From NCBI GenBank assembly GCA_937899835.1, contig CALCCE010000018.1, positions 1 through 39,524 on the forward strand: DNA of 39,524 nt. The letters are read 5' to 3'. Under the pieces are notes generated by a model. That model was not told the DNA's origin. It saw only the letters and a list, made by a program, of their open reading frames with translations, and searched no databases. This stretch comes from an uncultured Flavobacteriales bacterium. GTDB taxonomy: Bacteria; Bacteroidota; Bacteroidia; Flavobacteriales_G; Salibacteraceae. Made by a program: the position numbers and the translations under genes. Positions 33,220 to 39,524 of the stretch are shown piece after piece. The number at the start of each line of letters is the position of its first letter. The first letter of the stretch is position 1.

Positions 33220-34955
33220 TCCAGAATTTACGCTACGTATTTCGCTACGACCGTAAGGGCATTCACCGGGCCTTCTTTTGGGAATGGCTGCACGGCACCC
33301 TCATCGCACTTCCAGGCGGTTTGCTGTTGATCGTACTCTGGGAGCTTTTTGAGCCAGAGCCTCAATTTGAAATCGTTTGGACGGTAGTTGGCGTGATGCT
33401 GGGCCTGTTTTTGCTTCAGTTGGTAGTGGCCAACCGGGCCATGCTTTCTTCCAACGACACCACTTTTGAGATCAGTCGGCGGTTGCGCCTAGCCTTGGGC
33501 AACAAGTTGCAGCGGCTTTCTTTGGGCTACTACAAAAAACGCGATCCAGGTGATCTGGCCGCAGTAGCGCTGCAAGATGTGGCCAATTTCGAAAACATCT
33601 TTGGCCATAGTGTGGCCAATATTGCCAATGCCATTGTGGGCACTTTTTCCTTAGCTGTGTTTTTGCTGTGGCTCGATTGGCGACTCACCCTTCTTTTGCT
33701 CTCTGCTTTGGGCATTGCCTTTCCTTTGATCTACCTGAGCCGTTGGTTGGTAGAACGCTACGGCCAAACCCACATCCAATCCCGCAACCGCACCGGAGCC
33801 CGCTTTTTAGAATACATTTTGGGCATTCAACCCATCAAAGCCTTTGGCCTTACGGGCAGCCGTTTCAAGACCTTAGACCGCGAACTTTTATTGTTGCGCA
33901 ACAACAGCATCAAAGTGGAAGCGGTACCCGGCCCTTTTGTAATGTTGGCCGGTGTGGCCTTCGAGTTTGGCTTTTTGGCCATGATTTCCTGGGCGGTTTA
34001 CCGTTTGAGCGGAGGATTGCTGGAGGTGAAATTGCTCATTGCCTTTCTCATTCTGGGCTATCGCTTGTATGAGCCCCTTAAAATTCTCATGGTAGAATAT
34101 CCGGTACTGAGCTATATGAACATCAGCCTTAGGCGCATCATCGAAGTGTTGGAGGCCCAAGAACCGCCGGTGGGCAAAGACCTGCGTCCCGAGCATTACG
34201 ACCTGGCATTTCAGCAGGTAGGTTTTGGCTACAACGACGACCGTCAAATCTTATCGGGCATCGATTTTCAGGCGAAAGCCGGCACGATGACCGCTCTCGT
34301 AGGTCCTTCCGGTTCAGGAAAGACGACCATTATTTCGCTCATTGCCCGGTTTTGGGATGTGGACGAAGGCAGTGTTTCCATTGGGGGTATCGACCTGAGG
34401 AACATGGATCCGCGAACGGTGCATGCACTGGTAAGCGAAGTGTTTCAGGACGTATACTTGTTCAACGATACGGTGTACAACAACATTCTCATGGGCCGTC
34501 CGGAGGCAACTGAAGCAGAAGTGCTCGAGGTAGCCCGTCAGGCCCAGGTATTGGCTTTCGCTGAAGATTTGCCGGAGGGTTTGCAAACCCTGGTAGGCGA
34601 GGGGGGAAACCAGCTATCGGGAGGGCAAAAGCAACGCATCAGCATTGCACGGGCGCTACTCAAAGATGCTCCCATCGTGTTGGTGGATGAAGCTACGGCC
34701 GCCCTCGACCCGGAAAATGAGGTATACATTCAAGCTGCCTTGCAGGCCCTGGTGCAGAAAAAGACCGTGATCATCATTGCGCACAAACTGGCTACGGTGC
34801 AGCAAGCGGACACCATTTTAGTACTTGACCAAGGCAAGGTTGTAGAACGGGGAAATCACGAAAACTTGTTGGTGCAACAAGGGCTTTATGCCCGGCTATG
34901 GACTGCCCAACAACGAGCAAAGGGTTGGAAATTTAAGCCTGAACCGGCAGCTTAG
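33216..34955 (+). CDS. ABC transporter half-protein 2 (exporter fold, YbtP/IrtA-like siderophore importer)
   Basis: 579 residues, with the start overlapping the previous stop (ATGA). Transmembrane domain about 20-300, ATPase domain after 325. Walker A is GPSGSGKTT (363-371), signature LSGGQKQR (467-474), Walker B VLVDE with Glu492, and H-loop His523. The D-loop is ALDPENE, more conventional than in its partner. Both active sites therefore seem intact. The partner arrangement and the preceding SIP gene match the IrtAB/YbtPQ systems, where an exporter-fold pair moves iron-loaded siderophore inward. Its TAG stop shares bases with the stop of the convergent membrane-protein gene, so transcripts meet with no spacer. 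Confidence 0.88.
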   Translation: MIQNLRYVFRYDRKGIHRAFFWEWLHGTLIALPGGLLLIVLWELFEPEPQFEIVWTVVGVMLGLFLLQLVVANRAMLSSNDTTFEISRRLRLALGNKLQRLSLGYYKKRDPGDLAAVALQDVANFENIFGHSVANIANAIVGTFSLAVFLLWLDWRLTLLLLSALGIAFPLIYLSRWLVERYGQTHIQSRNRTGARFLEYILGIQPIKAFGLTGSRFKTLDRELLLLRNNSIKVEAVPGPFVMLAGVAFEFGFLAMISWAVYRLSGGLLEVKLLIAFLILGYRLYEPLKILMVEYPVLSYMNISLRRIIEVLEAQEPPVGKDLRPEHYDLAFQQVGFGYNDDRQILSGIDFQAKAGTMTALVGPSGSGKTTIISLIARFWDVDEGSVSIGGIDLRNMDPRTVHALVSEVFQDVYLFNDTVYNNILMGRPEATEAEVLEVARQAQVLAFAEDLPEGLQTLVGEGGNQLSGGQKQRISIARALLKDAPIVLVDEATAALDPENEVYIQAALQALVQKKTVIIIAHKLATVQQADTILVLDQGKVVERGNHENLLVQQGLYARLWTAQQRAKGWKFKPEPAA

Positions 34956-35359
34956 CTGCGGTTGCTCAAGCGGCCACCTATCCAGGCCATAGGGAAATAG
35001 GCCAGCACCAGATCGACTGCGGTAAACCAAACGGGGCCATTTAGGTACAGGTTGATGGCTACTCCCGCAAGAAAAAAACAACCACCAATAACCAATGCAA
35101 TTATCATCTTGCTGTTGGCAGCAATAGCCCCTGCCACATAAGCCCCTGCCAGTGTACCTATGGCATGCGCCAAAAAAGGAAACAGGAAGTATTGTAATTC
35201 CAAATCAGGCAACACCGCCTTGAAAGCCTCAGTGTCATCAGGGTTAACCCCCTCAATAGGGAAAATAAAATGCCCAGCTCTTACCAAAAATAGGTTGATG
35301 ACATTACCGCCAAACAATCCAGCGATTACGGCCAGGATGTTCCTCAAAATGGGAGACAT
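34952..35359 (-). CDS. Small integral membrane protein of unknown function
   Basis: 135 residues with four hydrophobic segments (ILAVIAGLFGGNVINLFLV; FLFPFLAHAIGTLAGAYVAG; IIALVIGGCFFLAGVAI; WFTAVDLVLAYFPMAWIGG). The ATG at 35359 begins MSPILRNILAVIAG; a longer frame to 35401 would run into the terminator hairpin of the upstream gene and is rejected. Similar small four-helix proteins are widespread in Bacteroidota and have no known function. The stop codon overlaps the stop of the convergent ABC gene. Confidence 0.75.
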   Translation of the reverse strand: MSPILRNILAVIAGLFGGNVINLFLVRAGHFIFPIEGVNPDDTEAFKAVLPDLELQYFLFPFLAHAIGTLAGAYVAGAIAANSKMIIALVIGGCFFLAGVAINLYLNGPVWFTAVDLVLAYFPMAWIGGRLSNRS

Positions 35360-35374
35360 AGCTTTCGATTGATT

Positions 35375-35421
35375 AAAAAAAGACCGGTAGAATTCAGGCA
35401 AACGCTGTATTCTACCGGTCT
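35375..35421 (-). terminator. Strong terminator of the carbonic anhydrase gene
   Basis: A perfect 13-bp stem (35381-35393 with 35409-35421; arms AGACCGGTAGAAT and ATTCTACCGGTCT) extends inward by a CAG/CTG pairing. On the minus strand it is followed by six T (complement of 35375-35380). It lies 26 bases after the carbonic anhydrase stop and only 15 bases before the next same-strand start codon. Confidence 0.9.
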
Positions 35422-35447
35422 GAGAATAGTTAGATGAAATAAACGAA

Positions 35448-36020
35448 TTACAGAAATTCTACCTCGCCAGTAGATAACTTGTAATAGGCGGGCACTACCA
35501 TCAGATCGCCTTCGCTTACCGCTGGAGCGAGAATTGGTTTGGCCTCTTTGATTTCTTCGGTCACAATGTGCGCATTGTTTTGGATGGCATTGGTCAGCAG
35601 GTCGCCGTCCATTTTTTTGGCCATGTATACCGCAGGCTTAATTTTATTGATAATAGCACCAATGTGGCCACCGGGATCATCGCTGCCCAGGCTGGCACCA
35701 ACGGCACCACAATTTTCGTGACCCAGTACTACGACCAGTTTCGAGCCGAGAAATTTCACGGCATATTCAATACTGCCCAACACCTTGTCTTTAGCGATGT
35801 TTCCGGCAACCCGGATCACAAACAAATCACCAAGTCCTTGGTCGAATAACAGTTCAGGTACTACGCGCGAGTCGGCACAACTCAGAATCACCGCAAAGGG
35901 AGTTTGTCCATCTTGCAGGGTATCGCGGTATTTGGGATCGGTGTGAGGGTGCCTCAGTTTGCCATTCACGTATCTCTCATTGCCTTCTTTTAAGGCCTGT
36001 AATGCATCTTTCGCTTCCAT
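35448..36020 (-). CDS. can: Beta-carbonic anhydrase
   Basis: 190 residues catalysing reversible hydration of CO2 to bicarbonate. The zinc site is complete: CADSR (Cys48, with the Asp50-Arg52 dyad) and HENCGAVG (His101, Cys104). No signal peptide is seen, so the enzyme is cytoplasmic and likely supplies bicarbonate for carboxylases and balances CO2. The length is usual for the compact bacterial class. Upstream lies a 178-base non-coding stretch (36021-36198); a strong terminator follows. The symbol is a family name only. Confidence 0.93.
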   Translation of the reverse strand: MEAKDALQALKEGNERYVNGKLRHPHTDPKYRDTLQDGQTPFAVILSCADSRVVPELLFDQGLGDLFVIRVAGNIAKDKVLGSIEYAVKFLGSKLVVVLGHENCGAVGASLGSDDPGGHIGAIINKIKPAVYMAKKMDGDLLTNAIQNNAHIVTEEIKEAKPILAPAVSEGDLMVVPAYYKLSTGEVEFL

Positions 36021-36198
36021 GTGTAGATTATTATCGCAAGTGTAAGTACTTCAATGTCGTTCCCGTGCAAGGGCACAGGAAGTGGAAAGATAAAAAGCGG
36101 AATTAAAAAGCGCAAACCGAATAGTGATGCATGCACCGAACCCAGCAAAAGATTCATAAGGGTTCTAACTGATTCGAAAATCGAATAGGCGGAGAAAA

Positions 36199-36474
36199 CT
36201 AACCTCCATTGCCCGTGAGCCCTTGCCAATTGTCGGTGTTGCCGCCACTCCTTTTTTTGCGGTCGCTTTTGGTCATAATTTCCAATTTACCGCTGGTCGG
36301 GGTTTTCCAAAAACGGCGGATGAGGAGCGGTCCCAAAAAGGGAAGCAACCAAATAAAAATGCGGTGGGTTTTTCGGCGGTCTTCTTCGAGGTAGCGCGCC
36401 TTGTTGATTTTACGCGTCACCCAAAGGTTGAGCCCCACATACGCCAAAGCAACGCACCACAGCAGGTAACTCAT
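36199..36474 (-). CDS. Small membrane protein of unknown function
   Basis: 91 residues with an N-terminal helix (YLLWCVALAYVGLNLWV), a basic stretch (RKINKARYLEEDRRKTHR), a second hydrophobic segment (IFIWLLPFLGPLLIRRFW) and a polar, Lys/Gly-rich tail. The two-helix plan resembles the small PLDc_N-type membrane proteins, but the match is not strong. Coding is supported by an ATG start and a plausible amphipathic design. No operon partner is close: 126 bases separate it from the cysteine dioxygenase gene upstream. Confidence 0.6.
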   Translation of the reverse strand: MSYLLWCVALAYVGLNLWVTRKINKARYLEEDRRKTHRIFIWLLPFLGPLLIRRFWKTPTSGKLEIMTKSDRKKRSGGNTDNWQGLTGNGG

Positions 36475-36600
36475 ACTTCTGAGTTTAACAAGGAGTCAAA
36501 AAAGGTGGACATTAAGCAACGGTAAATTTAATTGTTGAGCGTTTGAAGTTATTGAAAAACCACCCGAAAGTTTAAGGTGCAGTTGATCCTTCTTTTCCCC

Positions 36601-37143
36601 CTAAACCGCAGATTGGACGGCTGCCTTGGGAATCCCCACCGAATCATATTCCAGTTCGCGCACTTCGAAACAATTGGTTTTGGGGTTGAACACCATGCAC
36701 CGCTCAATGGGTGAGGCATAAATGTGCAAAGTCATGGCACGGCTGGTAGAGGTGTTTTGAATGGCGTGATAGCCCATTTGGTCGTTCATGTAGGAAAGCC
36801 TCCCAGCCCTCAACACCATTTTTGCAGTGGAAATAAAGGCATTGTCTTCCCGATCAAAACGTTCCTCTTGTACTTCACCATCTACCTGATAGACCCAACA
36901 GTCTTGACCACCGTGTCCATGAATGGCCGTGATGGCGCCCGGTTGCCAACAAAGTAAAATAAACTCGAAATCAGCGTTTCGAAAGATGCAATTGCGCGTA
37001 TACCCCTCCTCACTCCAAGTAGCATATTGCTCAAACTCAGTCACGGAAATGGCATTGTGCTTTAAAATACCCGCTTGCTCATTAGCGGTAGCAGCAGCAA
37101 ATTTTTCGATCAGCTGAGGGATCGTGGAAGCAACATGATTCAT
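36601..37143 (-). CDS. Cysteine dioxygenase (cupin, non-haem iron)
   Basis: 180 residues of the cysteine dioxygenase type I family, which oxidises L-cysteine to cysteine sulfinate. The cupin iron ligands are visible as HGHGG (His75, His77) and YHAIQN (His126). The spacing from His77 to Cys82 (GGQDC) and the motif LHIYASPIERC (Tyr142) correspond to the Cys-Tyr pair that is cross-linked in animal enzymes; most bacterial members lack the Cys. No signal peptide is present, so it is cytoplasmic. A related thiol dioxygenase such as 3-mercaptopropionate dioxygenase is less likely given the retained Cys and Tyr. It stands alone in the window. Confidence 0.88.
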   Translation of the reverse strand: MNHVASTIPQLIEKFAAATANEQAGILKHNAISVTEFEQYATWSEEGYTRNCIFRNADFEFILLCWQPGAITAIHGHGGQDCWVYQVDGEVQEERFDREDNAFISTAKMVLRAGRLSYMNDQMGYHAIQNTSTSRAMTLHIYASPIERCMVFNPKTNCFEVRELEYDSVGIPKAAVQSAV

Positions 37144-37161
37144 AGGAGATAGCGAAATTTA

Positions 37162-37188
37162 CAACTTGCCGGGGAGGTTTGCAAGTTG
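37162..37188. repeat. Intergenic stem-loop between the clan-A lipoprotein and cysteine dioxygenase genes
   Basis: CAACTTGC and GCAAGTTG form a perfect 8-bp stem with an 11-base loop, 18 bases upstream of the cysteine dioxygenase start. A second small hairpin (CCCCTT/AAGGGG, 37195-37209) follows toward the upstream gene. No clear T-run follows either, so their role (weak termination or 5'-UTR structure) is open. Confidence 0.4.
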
Positions 37189-37224
37189 CAGCGGCCCCTT
37201 CGAAAGGGGAAGGCTACGAAAGGC

Positions 37225-38322
37225 TCAATTTTGAAAACGATTCGACCACGCCGTAAAAGCCGGCCTTTCCGTTCCATTTTCATCCAAAAGGCCAGTATCG
37301 CGCCAAATTTGCCCCAGGTCTTTCACCGCATCGGGAAAAGTAGCCCAGAGTGCATCAAAGTCGCGATGAGCCCACCAAATGATAAAGGCGTAGTCTTGAG
37401 TCTCCGCATTTTCCAGCAAGGTTTCGAGGTAAAGTTGTTGTTCCGCAGCATTGCCGGCAATGGACACATTCAGGTTGGGAATTTCCAGGTTTTCGGCAAT
37501 TTGACTGGTCTCCACAAAAGCAATGGGGCGGTTCACCCGGCTGTGTAAAAAGTCGAGGGCCGCCTGAAACTCCGCCTTCGTGCTAAGGTTTTTCAAGAAG
37601 GGATAAAAGCTGATCGCCACAAAATCATTTTGGCTGATGCGGTCGAAAATAGCATTGATGAATGCGCTGGGATCGGTTACATCTGGCTCGTACAAATTGT
37701 GCAGTGACACCGATTCGGCAATTTGTAAATTGGGATAGGCCTGACGGGTACGCGAAGTCACCTCTACGATCAAATTTTTATAACCCTCCCATTTGTCGGG
37801 CGAACGCAGTAAAAGCTCGTTGACCTCAATGGCAATCACCAGATAGTCGGGATTAAAGGCATCCACAAGGTAATCGATGTGTTTGAAATAGGCGTTTTTG
37901 AGATCGGTATCGTCCAAATTGGTATAAGAAGGCACCGTGCCATCCATATCGGTAGCCAGTTCATCCCGGTTGGAATTCAAAAGGCTCACCGAGAGCAACA
38001 GCTGTTTCCCGGCAATTTTACGGTTCACCTTGCCAGTGATCTCGTTGGTAAAATTCGTGGGGAGCGGCAGGTCATTGATCCAGGCATTCCATGGAATTTG
38101 ATTGTCGATGTGTTCCGCGTAGATATCGCCATTGGCGGCAAGAAAAGCATAGGTGTCGTCCACATCCTGCAGGTTGGGACCAAAAGGCCAGGAAGTGAAG
38201 CCCATTTTAAAATTACGCTCAGAGATGGGAACCAGGCAAGGCGCTTCATCTCCATCATCGTCTGTTGCGCAGCCACCCAAAAGTAGCAGTAGCAAGAAAC
38301 AAAGCGTAGAGATGACTTTCAT
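37225..38322 (-). CDS. Clan GH-A lipoprotein, GH53-like (endo-beta-1,4-galactanase-like)
   Basis: 365 residues from the ATG at 38322 (MKVISTLCFLLLLLLGGC; lipidated Cys18). The next residues (ATDDDGDE) are strongly acidic, indicating surface display. The mature chain looks like a TIM barrel: KMGFTSWPFGPN, IAIEVNELL with Asn168-Glu169 as acid/base, SFYPFL and FVETSQ with Glu271 as nucleophile, then IIWWAHRDF near the C-terminus. The Asn-Glu and ETS patterns recall GH53 galactanases and other clan-A families. No binding-protein or transporter genes are beside it, so its substrate cannot be derived from context. A start at 38349 would only lengthen the signal peptide. Confidence 0.72.
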   Translation of the reverse strand: MKVISTLCFLLLLLLGGCATDDDGDEAPCLVPISERNFKMGFTSWPFGPNLQDVDDTYAFLAANGDIYAEHIDNQIPWNAWINDLPLPTNFTNEITGKVNRKIAGKQLLLSVSLLNSNRDELATDMDGTVPSYTNLDDTDLKNAYFKHIDYLVDAFNPDYLVIAIEVNELLLRSPDKWEGYKNLIVEVTSRTRQAYPNLQIAESVSLHNLYEPDVTDPSAFINAIFDRISQNDFVAISFYPFLKNLSTKAEFQAALDFLHSRVNRPIAFVETSQIAENLEIPNLNVSIAGNAAEQQLYLETLLENAETQDYAFIIWWAHRDFDALWATFPDAVKDLGQIWRDTGLLDENGTERPAFTAWSNRFQN

Positions 38323-38349
38323 CGGAAAGTAGTGGTAGAACGGGATCAT

Positions 38350-38720
38350 CTTCTAAGATAGCCAAATTTTGATCGGAGCTACCAGCGGGGAAGGGTTGGC
38401 GTGGTTCTATTCAAAATTCTAAAAAACACTTTACCTTCTGTTTGCCCTTTCGTTTAAACAAAATCAAGAAGAAATCTATGGCTACTGTTGAGCCATTTAA
38501 AAAACTGCCAGTGTACAACCCATTTTCTGCATAACTCACAGGGCAACCCTTTATTTATGCCCTTTTGAGATTTTCTGTCACCAACATCACCTTCCCGAAC
38601 CTCAGGGTTGAAGCAGCCTTTTATGGAGAATTAAGCCGTGCATCGCAGTGGTTTAGTGGCTATAACTGTATTACCTTGAAGCAGACAAACCATTCAACAC
38701 CAACACATTCCGATACTACC
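38350..38720. other. Non-coding stretch with a very short ORF and a hairpin
   Basis: No gene of normal size is seen here. An 18-codon ORF (38478-38534; starts MATVEPFKK) is followed six bases later by a 6-bp hairpin (AGGGCA/TGCCCT, 38540-38563) ending in TTTT. It could be a leader peptide with an attenuator-like hairpin, a gene remnant, or chance. The region is the upstream sequence of the DUF3024 gene. Confidence 0.3.
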
Positions 38721-39068
38721 ATGGCCTTTACACCCGAACAAAATACAGTAATCGAAGCCACCATGGCCGCCTTCCTTGAAGTCAAGCGTCCTGCCCCCGA
38801 CATTCGTCTCCAAGTTGACCTTGCGTGGCGCATCGAAAAGCAAAGCATCATCATCTACGAAGACCGCCTCCACTGGAAAGACCCATCACAAAGAATCCAT
38901 AACGATATGGCCAAGGCCACCTACGTCAAATCCGCCAACAAATGGAAAGTCTACTGGCTGCGCAGTGACGGAAAGTGGTACAGCTACACGCCCGCACCGG
39001 AGGTAGAAAACCTTCGCAATTTCACCCAACTGGTGATCGAAGATGAGGCTGGGGCTTTTTTTGGGTGA
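38721..39068 (+). CDS. DUF3024 family protein
   Basis: 115 residues from the ATG at 38721 (MAFTPEQNTVIEATMAAFLE). The frame is open upstream to 38565, but those residues look non-coding and the family starts here. Diagnostic features are RPAPDIRLQVDLAWRIE in parts, a central EDRLHW, then AKATYVKSANKWKVYWLRSDGKW, YTPAPEVENL and the closing DEAGAFFG. It is a small cytoplasmic protein with no known function, and it may occur near nucleic-acid or stress genes in other genomes. It stands alone here. Confidence 0.88.
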   Translation: MAFTPEQNTVIEATMAAFLEVKRPAPDIRLQVDLAWRIEKQSIIIYEDRLHWKDPSQRIHNDMAKATYVKSANKWKVYWLRSDGKWYSYTPAPEVENLRNFTQLVIEDEAGAFFG

Positions 39069-39524
39069 TGACTGGACACAGGAACATGTATTCATACTAA
39101 TTGGACAAATGCAGTTTCTAAACCGATTTTAAGGTTTTAGACCTCTTTCCCTTTTAATCCTTTGGTTATTCGCGCCCTCAAAAGGTTGGCTTATTAAATG
39201 TCCGAATGGTTACCGTTGCCTTTTTCAACTAAAGTTAAAGGCCGATAACGTAGCTTTAAGTTGATGGGAGATTACTGTCTTAAGGCTGTAAAACATCAAT
39301 TGATGTAAACTCGAATAGCACCTTCATTTCTTAGGATGAGTGCTACAGTTTAGGTTTTCGACTCAGCAGCATTTGTAGCGTATAAACCGAAAATTATACA
39401 AGTACTTACCCGTGGGTACCTCTAAGGGTATTGCCGTGAATTTGGGTTCAGGCTTTGGGGTTTGGTTGGGGGTGGTTAGATTGAGTCTCATTCAATTTAT
39501 CTGTAATAGATAACTAAAGATTAT
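39069..39524. other. Terminal region without genes
   Basis: No ORF or RNA gene is apparent in the last 456 bases. A bulged stem (TCTAAACC, 39117 with GGTTTTAGA, ending 39141) followed by a pyrimidine-rich tract may terminate the DUF3024 gene. A perfect 14-base palindrome (ACATCAATTGATGT, 39293-39306) and a smaller inverted repeat (TACCC/GGGTA, 39407-39418) are the only other structures noticed. Confidence 0.4.

Noticed and set aside
38565-38720. N-terminal extension of the DUF3024 protein
   Set aside because: The family begins near the internal ATG at 38721, and the upstream residues look like translated non-coding DNA.
39293-39306. 14-base palindrome as an attachment site or origin element
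   Set aside because: There is a single copy with no integrase, replication gene or iterons nearby; such palindromes occur by chance in AT-rich intergenic DNA.

Overview
The window is chromosomal DNA of a member of the Bacteroidota. The signs are several type IX secretion (T9SS) C-terminal sorting domains, lipoproteins with acidic residues just after the lipid cysteine, a TonB-dependent receptor paired with a DUF4249 lipoprotein, a LuxR-type regulator with a beta-propeller/Y_Y_Y sensor, and weak Shine-Dalgarno sequences. The G+C content looks balanced by eye. A free-living, possibly marine polysaccharide degrader (Saprospiria-like) would fit, but the class cannot be fixed from this window alone. 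No rRNA, tRNA, IS element or CRISPR array was seen.

Layout. (1) 1-1005: the 3' end of a T9SS-secreted protein with tandem CBM48/CBM20-like domains, followed by a strong terminator. (2) 1112-4096 (-): a one-piece membrane sensor/LuxR regulator, divergent from (3). (3) 4357-19075 (+): a nine-gene operon that looks like a beta-1,3-glucan (laminarin-type) utilisation locus without SusC/SusD. In order it encodes a T9SS-secreted glycan-binding candidate, an SSS-family symporter, two outer-membrane beta-barrel candidates, two glycan-binding-type lipoproteins, a GH3 exo-beta-glucosidase, a multidomain GH16 laminarinase and a clan GH-A glycosidase. (4) 19219-22553 (-): a DUF4249 lipoprotein and a TonB-dependent receptor. 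(5) 22825-27179 (+): two adjacent phospholipase-like proteins, one a Ser-hydrolase fused to a fascin-like beta-trefoil, the other a PLD with two HKD motifs and C-terminal repeats. Both lack signal peptides and resemble contractile-system effectors. (6) 27297-29395 (-): two small lipoproteins and a beta-propeller glycosidase-like lipoprotein. (7) 29559-34955: a divergent iron/siderophore locus with an AraC/PchR-type regulator, a siderophore-interacting ferric reductase and two half-size ABC exporter-fold proteins resembling YbtP/YbtQ or IrtA/IrtB. A Fur-box-like dyad lies in the divergent promoter region. (8) 34952-39068: a small membrane protein, beta-carbonic anhydrase, a second small membrane protein, cysteine dioxygenase, a GH53/clan-A-like lipoprotein and a DUF3024 protein. 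The last 456 bases hold no gene that I can see.

Inferred working model for the glucan operon: the GH16 enzyme and the T9SS binding protein attack glucan at or outside the cell surface, and the acidic-tailed lipoprotein captures chains there. The two barrel proteins admit oligosaccharides. GH3 and the clan-A enzyme finish hydrolysis in the periplasm, and the SSS symporter takes up the monosaccharide. The divergent sensor would control this through a set of near-helically spaced GATGYAG repeats in the shared intergenic region.
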